A stretch of 8,862 nucleotides of DNA from Porphyromonadaceae bacterium (lineage in GTDB: Bacteria; Bacteroidota; Bacteroidia; Bacteroidales; CAMTPD01). This document shows positions 1-6,803 of the stretch, piece by piece. Made by a program: the position numbers and the translations under genes. The DNA is taken from positions 18,314 to 27,175 of the forward strand of contig DLYT01000118.1 of NCBI GenBank assembly GCA_003447595.1, in the 5' to 3' direction. A model generated the notes under the pieces. That model saw nothing but the letters and a program-made list of their open reading frames with translations. It searched no databases and was not told where the DNA came from. Position 1 is the stretch's first letter; each line of letters starts with the position of its first letter.

Positions 1-53
1 GTACATCTATTATATAGTATTGATATGTTTTATAATATAAAATATATTTAAGG

Positions 54-80
54 TTGTTTGTAATATTTGTAGTATGTTTG
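54..80 (+). promoter_or_regulatory. Bacteroidota-type promoter candidate
   Basis: TATGTTTG at 73-80 fits the Bacteroidota -7 consensus TAnnTTTG. A TTG at 54-56 lies 16 bases upstream, a little short of the usual spacing of about 19. A transcript from here would start near 84 and meet the terminator at 135-169, giving an RNA of about 80 bases with no ORF. The motif is short and the DNA AT-rich, so chance is a real possibility. Confidence 0.3.
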
Positions 81-134
81 CAGTGTAACCTTACTACCAT
101 TACTTATAACCTTAAAGCTAATACATCACTAAAG

Positions 135-169
135 AGAGATTGGACATATTTGTTCAGTCTCTTTTTTTT
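135..169 (+). terminator. Intrinsic terminator before nhaC
   Basis: A 12-bp stem (135-146 with 151-162, two G.T wobbles) closes on a 4-base TATT loop and runs into eight T residues. This is a standard rho-independent terminator reading rightwards. No gene end is visible in the window before it, so it ends either an upstream gene outside the window or a short transcript started at the promoter-like motif at 73-80. Confidence 0.85.
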
Positions 170-241
170 ATGCATATACGTATAAGTATGCATTTTAAGA
201 TTTAATCATGTATATTATTCCATCTTTATGAATATACTTAC

Positions 242-249
242 TAAATTTG
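242..249 (+). promoter_or_regulatory. Probable nhaC promoter -7 box
   Basis: TAAATTTG followed by CAGC matches the Bacteroidota -7 element TAnnTTTG and lies after the terminator at 135-169, where nhaC needs its own promoter. The start site would be near 252, leaving a leader of about 46 bases. No clear -33 TTTG is seen at the expected distance. The nhaC start has only a weak purine run upstream and no real Shine-Dalgarno, as is usual in this phylum. Confidence 0.5.
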
Positions 250-298
250 CAGCATAAAGAATGAATATTAATGTCTCATTATTGTTGAAACAGAGTAA

Positions 299-1801
299 AT
301 GCAAGCTACTAGTAAGAACTTACCGTCAGTAAAATTATCGTTAATACCGGTATTATCTTTAATAACCCTTTTAGTTATAAATGTACGATTGTTTGGAGAT
401 GCCGCAATTGATGGATCTATTCAAATTGTTTTATTATTTTCTACTATTATCTGTGTTGCGCTTTCGATGTGGAAGCAACAAACAAAATGGCATAGGTTTG
501 AAGCCGGATTTGTAAAAAGTATAGCCGGATCCACGTCTGCTATTCAAGTATTGTTGTTTATCGGAGCTATGGCAGGGACTTGGATGCTTAGTGGAGTTAT
601 TCCTGCGATGATTTATTATGGACTAAAGTTTATTAATCCAACTATTTTCTTGGCAACAGCATGTTCTGTCGCTGCAATTGTATCAGTGAGCTCAGGTAGC
701 TCATGGACAACCATTGCCACAATAGGGGTAGGCCTTATGGGTATTGGTAAGGCACTTGGAATTGATCCGGGGTGGGTAGCAGGTGCTGTTATCTCAGGAG
801 GATACTTTGGAGATAAGATTTCGCCTTTATCAGAAACAACAAATATGGCTTCTGGAGTAGCCGGAGCTGATTTGTTTTCACATATCAAATATTTAATGAT
901 AACAACGGTACCATCATTTAGCTTGACGTTGTTGATCTTTCTATTATACGGATTCTTTGGTGTTGAAGTATCGGAAGTGAGATCTGATGAATTGAGTTTG
1001 GCACTGCAACAGAATTACAATTTATCGCCATGGCTTTTTATTATACCATTGGTAACATTTATACTGATCATGAAGCGCGTTCCCGCTCTAATAGTTCTAG
1101 TTGTTGGCGTCTTGATGGGTGGCTTAGGTGTTGTTGTGTTTCAACCAGATTTATGTAAGCAACTAGTAGAACCGGGACTAGGGAAAGTACAAACTTTAGC
1201 GAAAGGCATTATTCAAGCAATATATGGTCCGGTGTCAATTACTACCGGAAATGAAATGTTAGACTCTTTGGTCGCAACAAAAGGAATGAAAGGAATGCTC
1301 AATACAGTGTGGTTGATTATTTGCGCAATGACTTTTGGGGGAGCTATGGAAGCAAGTGGTATGTTGAAAGCGATTACAGACAAAATGTTGGGATTGATGA
1401 AAAACACATTCTCAACCGTTGCATCTACATCAATGTCTTGTATGTTTTTAAATCTAGCTACAGGCGATCAATACATTTCAATATTATTACCGGGTAGAAT
1501 GTTTTCGGAAGCGTATAAAGAAAAAGGCTATCAGCCCGAGTTGTTGAGTAGAACATTGGAAGATTCAGCAACGGTCACATCTGTACTTATACCATGGAAT
1601 AGTTGTGGTATGGCACAATCGGCAGTTTTAGGCGTTGCAACAATGACATATATGCCATACTGTTTTTTTAATATATTAAGTCCAATCATGACATTAATTG
1701 TTGCTGCAATTGGATTTAAGATAAAGAAGCCAATTCCATATGTAGAGCCAATCAATGAAGAGGAAGAGTCGGAGTTGATACTCTCAGAAGCAATTCAATA
1801 A
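299..1801 (+). CDS. nhaC: NhaC-family Na+/H+ antiporter
   Basis: Integral inner-membrane protein of 500 residues that should exchange cytoplasmic Na+ for external H+ for pH and sodium homeostasis. It is hydrophobic throughout, with roughly a dozen membrane segments; the first is near residues 12-30. Family hallmarks visible are SSGSSWTTIATIGVG (131-145), GYFGDKISPLSETTNMA (168-184), the equivalent motif of the second half, EDSATVTSVLIPWNSCGM (421-438), and TGDQYISILLPGR (388-400). Length and both half-motifs agree with a complete NhaC protein (Na_H_antiporter family). The C-terminal tail (486-497) is acidic. The ATG at 299 sits about 50 bases after a TAAATTTG promoter box. The gene is apparently monocistronic, ending just before a hairpin shared with the convergent NusG-like gene. 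Substrate could instead be malate/lactate-coupled, as in MleN relatives of this family; the ion specificity is inferred. Confidence 0.93.
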   Translation: MQATSKNLPSVKLSLIPVLSLITLLVINVRLFGDAAIDGSIQIVLLFSTIICVALSMWKQQTKWHRFEAGFVKSIAGSTSAIQVLLFIGAMAGTWMLSGVIPAMIYYGLKFINPTIFLATACSVAAIVSVSSGSSWTTIATIGVGLMGIGKALGIDPGWVAGAVISGGYFGDKISPLSETTNMASGVAGADLFSHIKYLMITTVPSFSLTLLIFLLYGFFGVEVSEVRSDELSLALQQNYNLSPWLFIIPLVTFILIMKRVPALIVLVVGVLMGGLGVVVFQPDLCKQLVEPGLGKVQTLAKGIIQAIYGPVSITTGNEMLDSLVATKGMKGMLNTVWLIICAMTFGGAMEASGMLKAITDKMLGLMKNTFSTVASTSMSCMFLNLATGDQYISILLPGRMFSEAYKEKGYQPELLSRTLEDSATVTSVLIPWNSCGMAQSAVLGVATMTYMPYCFFNILSPIMTLIVAAIGFKIKKPIPYVEPINEEEESELILSEAIQ

Positions 1802-1820
1802 TGATATAATCCTAAAGAGC

Positions 1821-1866
1821 AAAGGGGAATGCAATAATCATAGATTAGCTGCATTCCCCTTTTATT
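1821..1866. terminator. Shared terminator hairpin between convergent genes
   Basis: A perfect 13-bp inverted repeat (1821-1833 with 1850-1862) with a 16-base loop lies between the nhaC stop (1801) and the stop of the minus-strand NusG-like gene (1866-1868). On the plus strand it is followed by TTTTATTTAT, a fair U-tract for nhaC. On the minus strand the tail TTTGCTCTTT is weaker but usable. It probably ends both transcripts. Confidence 0.85.
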
Positions 1867-2360
1867 TATACTTCCTTTTTTACAGGCTTTACCATTTCAA
1901 TATTTGTTTCTACAGTAATGCCAAGTTGTTTTAGGATAAGCAAGATCTTTTTCTTTCTCACTTGCTTTACAATGCCTGTTTTTCCTTTGAAAGACCCAAA
2001 TTCAATTTCCACCTCTTGTAAAGGCTTAATTTCAACACTTTGTTTTTGTGACAATTCTAAAAATTCTTTGATGTCATCGATCTCTTTTTGGGATAATTCA
2101 GCAGCTCTACTATTATAATGAACAAATTTGACTAAACCCCGTATCGAAGATAGGAGTGTATACATATTAGCTTCTTCAGTATAAATAAATATATAAGAAG
2201 GAAAAAGGGGGATCTCCACATATTTAATGCGATCACTCCATTGTCTCTTCGACAAATGGAGAGGAAGATAACAAGTTATACCATTTTTGGTAAGTTGTTC
2301 TTCAATCTTTTTCTCGGCTCTGGGGGTTGTATATGCTACGAGCCATTTATGATTATTCAT
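1866..2360 (-). CDS. NusG-like antiterminator, UpxY type
   Basis: A 164-residue NusG paralogue that should bind RNA polymerase and allow elongation through terminators or pauses in a specific operon. The N-terminal NGN domain (about 5-100) shows WLVAYTTPRAEKKIEEQL (6-23) and the signature PLFPSYIFI (51-59). The C-terminal KOW region follows, with GSFKGKTGIVKQV (122-134). This is the layout of Bacteroides UpxY proteins and the wider NusG-SP/LoaP group. It is not housekeeping NusG: the tryptophan/arginine pattern WxVAYTTPRAEKK and the short length suit the UpxY branch. UpxY genes normally open capsule operons, whereas this one runs into a terminator with no polysaccharide gene beside it. Initiation at ATG 2358-2360 gives the complete NGN domain. 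Its target operon cannot be told from here. Confidence 0.9.
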   Translation of the reverse strand: MNNHKWLVAYTTPRAEKKIEEQLTKNGITCYLPLHLSKRQWSDRIKYVEIPLFPSYIFIYTEEANMYTLLSSIRGLVKFVHYNSRAAELSQKEIDDIKEFLELSQKQSVEIKPLQEVEIEFGSFKGKTGIVKQVRKKKILLILKQLGITVETNIEMVKPVKKEV

Positions 2361-2888
2361 TATATCTTGATATTTTGAATTTTCGCAAAGCTACAAATTT
2401 ATATTAGATTTTGTGTCGAGATAAGGATTTCTACGATGCATTTAAGACAATGAGACTCCTCTTTTTGGCATATTTTGTGCTAAAAAACATATCTCAATTA
2501 GAGAAAAGAGGCTTCTATTTGGTTGAAAATAAGCCCATTTTGTATTTTGTGGTTAAATTTATTTGTCAGAATAGAAATGTTTATATAATTTTGCTCCCAC
2601 TGAAATGTGATAAATGTTTTGGTAATGCTTTCGGAAAAGAAGTAAAAGTTTTGATTCTTTTTTACCGGCATGTATTGAACAACTTTCGTGTAATATGGTT
2701 TCTATGTAAACAGATTTGCGAACAAATCAAAAGTCTGGATGTTATTCAAATGATTCTAGTTCGAATCCATTGAAAACATTTTTCAAACAAATGTTGTTTT
2801 GATATAGAAAGTGTTATTGAGTTATACACATCAGTTTATAGAGAGTAAGTGATGTTAAATATGAATTTATTTTAAATTTTAAGTCTTT
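2361..2888. other. Gene-poor spacer before the OmpA gene
   Basis: A 528-base interval between divergent genes. It holds the minus-strand promoter of the NusG-like gene and the upstream region of the OmpA gene. An open frame at 2411-2773 (TTG start, or ATG at 2450 for 107 residues) has a Phe/Ile/Cys-rich composition typical of translated AT-rich spacer, and I do not accept it as a gene. Inverted repeats are present: CCTCTTTT 2457-2464 with AAAAGAGG 2504-2511; GATTTG 2713-2718 with CAAATC 2723-2728; TTCAA/GATTC 2745-2756 with GAATC/TTGAA 2763-2774; and AACATTT 2775-2781 with AAATGTT 2789-2795. The last is followed by TTTT and could stop a leftover transcript. No TAnnTTTG box was found for the OmpA gene. 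Confidence 0.6.
2386..2401 (-). promoter_or_regulatory. Tandem -7 boxes of the NusG-like gene
   Basis: On the minus strand TAAATTTG (2401-2394) is directly followed by TAGCTTTG (2393-2386). Both fit TAnnTTTG, 26-41 bases before the start codon at 2360. Either would give a leader of about 20-30 bases, and both could be used. No clear -33 TTTG was found at the usual distance upstream. Confidence 0.5.
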
Positions 2889-4031
2889 ATGAGAGCAAAA
2901 ACTTTAATGTTCAGTTTGCTAGCGGCTGCTACTTTGTCAGCAACTGCTCAAGAGTATCAACCAATGGTTGGTTATAGCACAGAAAGCGGCGCTAAAACTA
3001 ATTTCAAAAAGAATGCTGCAAAAGATAACTGGTTTATCTCTGTAGCAGGTGGCGCTAGTATTCTTTTCAATGAAGGTTCACAAAGAGCTGATTTCGGCGA
3101 GCGTTTGAACTTCATTCCATCTGTATCATTTGGTAAATGGTTCAATCCTTACACAGGATTCCGTGCTCAAATCAATGGTGGTTCATTGCACGGTTATTCA
3201 TTAAGCACTCCAACTTTGCGTCAAATCAACAACAAATTCGTTGGTGGTCACGTAGATTTGATGTGGGATGTTACTAACTACTTCGGTAACTACAACGAAA
3301 ACCGTTTGTTCAGATTTATCCCATGGGTGGGTGTTGGTTACATGCACCGTTTCGAAAACCAAGGCTACAAAGCATCTAATGTTCCTACAATGAATGCAGG
3401 TATCTTGACAGCGTTCCGCGTAAACAAACGTATCGATATTAACGTAGAAGCTCAAGCAGCAGCATTCCCATCATATTTTGATGAGATTCCTGGTGGAACT
3501 AAAAACTTTAGCGGTATGGCATCTTTGTCAGCTGGTTTGACTTTCAAACTAGGTAAAACTGACTTCGAAGTTATCGAGCCTATGGATTACGCTTTGTTGA
3601 ACGACTTGAATGGTCAAATCAACAGACTACGTTCTGAAAACGAAGAATTGAGCAAGAGACCAGTTTCTTGTCCTGAGTGTGAAGAAGCAATCGTTAACGA
3701 AGAAGTTATCATCGCTAGCAATGTTGTTTACTTCCGTCTAAACAGCGCTAAGATTGACAAAAATCAACAAATCAACGTATTCAATACAGCTGATTTCATC
3801 AAGAATAACAACGCAACAGTTAAAGTTGTAGGTTATGCTTCTAAAGAATCAGGTTCTGCAGAATACAACATGCAACTTTCTGAAAAACGTGCGAAAGCAG
3901 TTGCGAAAGAACTTATGGAAAAATATGGTATTCCATCAAGCCAAATCGTAGTAGAATGGAAAGGTGCTGAAGTTCAACCTTATGCTAACGAAAATGCATG
4001 GAACCGTGTGGTAATCATGCAAGCTGAATAA
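2889..4031 (+). CDS. OmpA-family outer-membrane protein, Pgm6/Pgm7-like
   Basis: A 380-residue outer-membrane protein expected to anchor the outer membrane to peptidoglycan. A signal peptide covers residues 1-20 (MRAKTLMFSLLAAATLSATA) with cleavage before QEYQ. Residues 47-223 are glycine- and aromatic-rich alternating strands, the beta-barrel part, beginning NWFISVAGGAS. A linker with a short coiled-coil-like stretch (about 235-256) and a CPEC pair (C261, C264) leads to the OmpA C-terminal domain (about 278-380), with VVYFRLNSAKID (279-290) and YNMQLSEKRAKAV (326-338). The order, including RPVSCPEC, matches P. gingivalis Pgm6/Pgm7 as I recall them, whose linker cysteines join subunits by disulfides. 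The Asp that usually binds diaminopimelate is Ser here (S318). The gene is monocistronic with a strong terminator and probably highly expressed. Confidence 0.95.
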   Translation: MRAKTLMFSLLAAATLSATAQEYQPMVGYSTESGAKTNFKKNAAKDNWFISVAGGASILFNEGSQRADFGERLNFIPSVSFGKWFNPYTGFRAQINGGSLHGYSLSTPTLRQINNKFVGGHVDLMWDVTNYFGNYNENRLFRFIPWVGVGYMHRFENQGYKASNVPTMNAGILTAFRVNKRIDINVEAQAAAFPSYFDEIPGGTKNFSGMASLSAGLTFKLGKTDFEVIEPMDYALLNDLNGQINRLRSENEELSKRPVSCPECEEAIVNEEVIIASNVVYFRLNSAKIDKNQQINVFNTADFIKNNNATVKVVGYASKESGSAEYNMQLSEKRAKAVAKELMEKYGIPSSQIVVEWKGAEVQPYANENAWNRVVIMQAE

Positions 4032-4065
4032 GCATTAATTTTACTAGACTAAGTTTAAGTATATG

Positions 4066-4097
4066 AGAGGCCTTCTGAAAAGAAGGCCTCTTTTTTT
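4066..4097 (+). terminator. Terminator of the OmpA-like gene
   Basis: A perfect 11-bp stem (AGAGGCCTTCT at 4066-4076 with 4081-4091), a GAAA tetraloop and a run of seven T. It starts 35 bases after the OmpA stop codon and separates that gene from ruvX. Confidence 0.95.
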
Positions 4098-4140
4098 ATA
4101 TCTATTGCACAGATTAGTTCTATTTGTGTATATAATTTCC

Positions 4141-4148
4141 TATATTTG
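4141..4148 (+). promoter_or_regulatory. ruvX promoter -7 box touching the start codon
   Basis: TATATTTG fits TAnnTTTG and is the only good match between the OmpA terminator and ruvX. It ends five bases before the ruvX ATG (4154), so transcription would start at about 4151-4154 and the mRNA would be leaderless or nearly so. A -33 element is poor: TTTG at 4123-4126 is only 14 bases away. Confidence 0.5.
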
Positions 4149-4153
4149 CACAC

Positions 4154-4579
4154 ATGGGAAGAATATTATCAATTGATTATGGGCGTAAGCGTACCGGACT
4201 AGCAGTGACCGATACACTTCAAATGATTGCAAATGGTCTTACCACATTGCCTAGCTGTGATGTTGTGAAGTATTTGCAAGAATACATAAAGAAAGAACCC
4301 GTCGATTTATTTGTAGTCGGCATGCCCAAGCAAATGAACAATGAGTTTTCAGAAAACATGAAATACGTTGAAGCATTTGTAAAACATTTATCACGCACCA
4401 TCCCAACAATCCCTGTAGAATATGTAGACGAACGCTTTACTTCCGTAATGGCGCATCAAACCATGCTCGATGGCGGATTAAGTAAAAAACAACGTCAAAA
4501 CAAAGCACTGGTAGATGAGATCAGTGCAGTCATTATTTTGCAATCTTATCTAGAGAGCAAACGAATGAGAGGATTTTAA
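4154..4579 (+). CDS. ruvX: Pre-16S rRNA nuclease / putative Holliday junction resolvase RuvX (YqgF)
   Basis: A 141-residue RNase H-fold protein of the YqgF family, which trims the 5' end of pre-16S rRNA in Escherichia coli and was earlier proposed as a Holliday junction resolvase. It acts in the cytoplasm. The N-terminus GRILSIDYGRKRTGLAV (2-18) carries the first acidic residue D8. VVGMPKQMNNE (54-64) gives the second motif with E64. VDERFTSVMA (91-100) and DEISAVIILQSYL (121-133) complete the family pattern, with D121 the last catalytic acid. All acidic positions are present and the length is normal. The start at 4154 is fixed by the conserved MGRI opening, even though it almost abuts the promoter. 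It is separated from def by 28 bases and is probably the first gene of an operon with it. Confidence 0.96.
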   Translation: MGRILSIDYGRKRTGLAVTDTLQMIANGLTTLPSCDVVKYLQEYIKKEPVDLFVVGMPKQMNNEFSENMKYVEAFVKHLSRTIPTIPVEYVDERFTSVMAHQTMLDGGLSKKQRQNKALVDEISAVIILQSYLESKRMRGF

Positions 4580-4607
4580 CTAGCGAATAATAATAAAAAT
4601 TTCAGAT

Positions 4608-5168
4608 ATGATTTTACCTATATACACGTATGGCCAGCCTGTATTGAGAAAGGTTGCCGAAGATATTGATCAAAACTATGCGGGATTAGACAAACTAATT
4701 GCAAATATGTTTGAAACGATGTACAATGCCGAAGGTATCGGTTTGGCAGCACCTCAAATTGGTTTAGACATCCGTTTGTTGGTAATCGACCTAGACCCAT
4801 TGGTTGAAGACTATCCTGAGTTTGCAGGATTCAAAAAAGTAATGATTAACGCCCACGTAATTGAAGAAGACGGCGAAGAAGTAAGTCAAGAAGAAGGATG
4901 TTTGAGCTTGCCGGGCATTCATGAAAAAGTAGCTCGTAAAAGCAGAATCAGAATTCAATACCTTGACGAAAACTTTGTAGCACACGATGAAGTTTACGAA
5001 GGCTTTAAAGCACGAGTTGTATTGCACGAATACGATCACCTAGATGGTAAACTATTTATCGACCACGTATCACCAATACGTAAGCAGCTAATCAAATCAA
5101 AACTTAACAATATTGTAAAAGGTTCTATCCGTTGCAGCTATAGAATTAAACCTATCGGCGGCAAATAA
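4608..5168 (+). CDS. def: Peptide deformylase
   Basis: A 186-residue metalloenzyme that removes the formyl group from the N-terminal Met of nascent proteins at the ribosome. All three deformylase motifs are intact: [10 protein letters not shown] (43-52), EGCLSLPG (96-103) with metal ligand C98, and HEYDHLDG (140-147) with ligands H140 and H144 and catalytic E141. The C-terminal extension after residue 150 is lysine-rich and ends in GGK. The start ATG 4608 gives the typical [14 protein letters not shown] opening of this family. Neighbours are ruvX 28 bases upstream and the carboxyltransferase 43 bases downstream, all on one strand with no terminator between them. They may share a transcript, though the link with the carboxyltransferase is not functionally obvious. 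Confidence 0.97.
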   Translation: MILPIYTYGQPVLRKVAEDIDQNYAGLDKLIANMFETMYNAEGIGLAAPQIGLDIRLLVIDLDPLVEDYPEFAGFKKVMINAHVIEEDGEEVSQEEGCLSLPGIHEKVARKSRIRIQYLDENFVAHDEVYEGFKARVVLHEYDHLDGKLFIDHVSPIRKQLIKSKLNNIVKGSIRCSYRIKPIGGK

Positions 5169-5211
5169 CCCTTAGAAACTTGATATAATACCATATTTTA
5201 AATTGAATGAT

Positions 5212-6759
5212 ATGACATCATTGAAGAAAAGTGTCTTGGCATTACGCCAAAAAAGAGCCATCGTTGAGATGGGCGGTGGTGAAGATGCTCTAAACAAACA
5301 AAGAGCAAGCGGCAAGCTAACTGCCCGCGATCGTATTACTGCTATTCTAGACGAAGGTTCATTTCACGAGTATGATCTTTTTGTTGAGCATGACGGAAGA
5401 GATTTCGGAATGGACAAGAAAGTGCTTCACGGAGACGGTGTTGTAACCGGTACAGGTACAATCAACGGAACTCCTGTTGCAATTTACGCGCAAGACTTCA
5501 GTGTAGCCGGCGGTTCACTAGGCCTAAAACACGCTCGTAAGATCACCAAGATCATGGATCACGCCCTTAAACTTAAAATGCCTGTAATCGGAATCAACGA
5601 CTCGGGTGGCGCACGTATTCAAGAAGGTATCGGAGCTTTGGCCGGATACGGTGAAATCTTCTACCGCAACACACTTGCGTCGGGTGTAATTCCACAAATT
5701 TCGCTTATTCTAGGCCCATGTGCCGGTGGCGCAGTATATTCTCCGGCTTTGACAGACTTCGTGTTTGTTGTAGAAAACATTTCTAAAATGTTTATTACCG
5801 GACCAAGTGTAATCGAAACCGTACTTGGAGAGAAAATCTCAATGGAAGATCTTGGTGGTGCACGTGTACACTCAGAAATCACAGGTAACACACACTTCTA
5901 CGCACAAAGCGAAGCTGAATGTTTCGACCAAGTGAAAAAACTGATCAGCCTTATTCCAAGCAGCAACGTACATCCGATTCCTGCTGTAGAGCCAAAAGCT
6001 CCTGCAACAGACCTTAAGATTGAAAACATCGTTCCGGAAGACGCAACTCAACCATACGATGTAAGAGACGTTATCAAATGTATCGCAGACGATAGCGACT
6101 TCTTGGAAATCCAAGCAAGCTGGGCTGCAAACATTGTTATCGGTTTTGGTCGTCTTAGCGGTAAAACTGTAGGTTTCGTAGCGAACCAACCAATGGTACT
6201 TGCAGGTGTACTTGATTGCGACAGTTCAGACAAAGCAGCACGCTTTATTCGTTACTGCGACGCATTCAACATTCCTATCGTAACCCTTGAAGACATGCCT
6301 GGTTACCTTCCTGGTATCGACCAAGAACACGCAGGAGTAATTCGTCACGGAGCTAAGATGCTTTACGCATATAGCGAAGCAACCGTTCCAAAGATTACAA
6401 TCATCCTTCGTAAAGCATACGGTGGTGGTTACATCGCGATGAACTCACGTCACCTTGGCGCAGACTTCGTATTTGCATGGCCGGGTGCTGAAATTGCAGT
6501 AATGGGACCAGAAGGTGCAGCAAACGTAATCTTCAGAAAAGAAATTACATCTGCAGAAGATCAAGACGCAATGCGCAAAGAAAAGGTACAAGAATACATC
6601 GACAAATTTGCAAACCCATACGTGGCTGCATCAAAAGGATTTATCGATACTGTAATTGAGCCAAGCGAAACAAGAAAATACCTGCTTCACGCACTTGAGA
6701 TATCTCAATACAAACACGAAGAGCGTCCTGCTAGAAAACACGGAGTACCTCCATTCTAA
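5212..6759 (+). CDS. mmdA: Acyl-CoA carboxyltransferase subunit (MmdA/PccB family)
   Basis: A 515-residue carboxyltransferase that moves CO2 between carboxybiotin and an acyl-CoA, most likely propionyl/methylmalonyl-CoA. Two crotonase-like halves are seen. The N-terminal acyl-CoA half has DSGGARIQEG (130-139) and GPCAGGAVYSPALTD (168-182). The C-terminal biotin half has MPGYLPGIDQEHAGVIRHG (362-380), KAYGGGYIAMNSRHLGAD (401-418) and AVMGPEGAANVIFRKEI (429-445). Length is normal for MmdA (about 510-520). An in-frame TTG at 5203 would add three residues, but I chose ATG 5212, which begins MTSLKKSVLALR. The YIAMNS and NVIFRKEI wording favours the decarboxylase-type MmdA branch over PccB. The biotin carrier follows after 44 bases. 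No membrane beta subunit or biotin carboxylase lies in the window, so decarboxylase versus carboxylase use is open. Confidence 0.94.
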   Translation: MTSLKKSVLALRQKRAIVEMGGGEDALNKQRASGKLTARDRITAILDEGSFHEYDLFVEHDGRDFGMDKKVLHGDGVVTGTGTINGTPVAIYAQDFSVAGGSLGLKHARKITKIMDHALKLKMPVIGINDSGGARIQEGIGALAGYGEIFYRNTLASGVIPQISLILGPCAGGAVYSPALTDFVFVVENISKMFITGPSVIETVLGEKISMEDLGGARVHSEITGNTHFYAQSEAECFDQVKKLISLIPSSNVHPIPAVEPKAPATDLKIENIVPEDATQPYDVRDVIKCIADDSDFLEIQASWAANIVIGFGRLSGKTVGFVANQPMVLAGVLDCDSSDKAARFIRYCDAFNIPIVTLEDMPGYLPGIDQEHAGVIRHGAKMLYAYSEATVPKITIILRKAYGGGYIAMNSRHLGADFVFAWPGAEIAVMGPEGAANVIFRKEITSAEDQDAMRKEKVQEYIDKFANPYVAASKGFIDTVIEPSETRKYLLHALEISQYKHEERPARKHGVPPF

Positions 6760-6803
6760 TTAATCAGCACGTTTATATTCAATTACCAACTAACGAATTC
6801 GTT

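Noticed and set aside
2411..2773. 120-codon plus-strand open frame (TTG start; ATG at 2450)
   Set aside because: Phe/Ile/Cys/Leu-rich composition as expected from AT-rich spacer, no recognisable domain, no promoter box, and the frame covers several inverted repeats. A real but fast-evolving protein cannot be fully excluded.
2735..2775. Possible tRNA 3' half (GTTCGAATCC)
   Set aside because: The five bases on each side do not form a T-stem and no D-arm, anticodon arm or acceptor partner is found upstream. The match is explained by a simple hairpin.
5203..5211. TTG start for the carboxyltransferase
   Set aside because: It adds only three residues, and the ATG at 5212 is a stronger start codon giving the expected N-terminus.
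5872..6189. 105-codon minus-strand open frame inside the carboxyltransferase gene
   Set aside because: Antisense shadow of a strongly conserved coding region; Cys/Phe-rich product without family resemblance.
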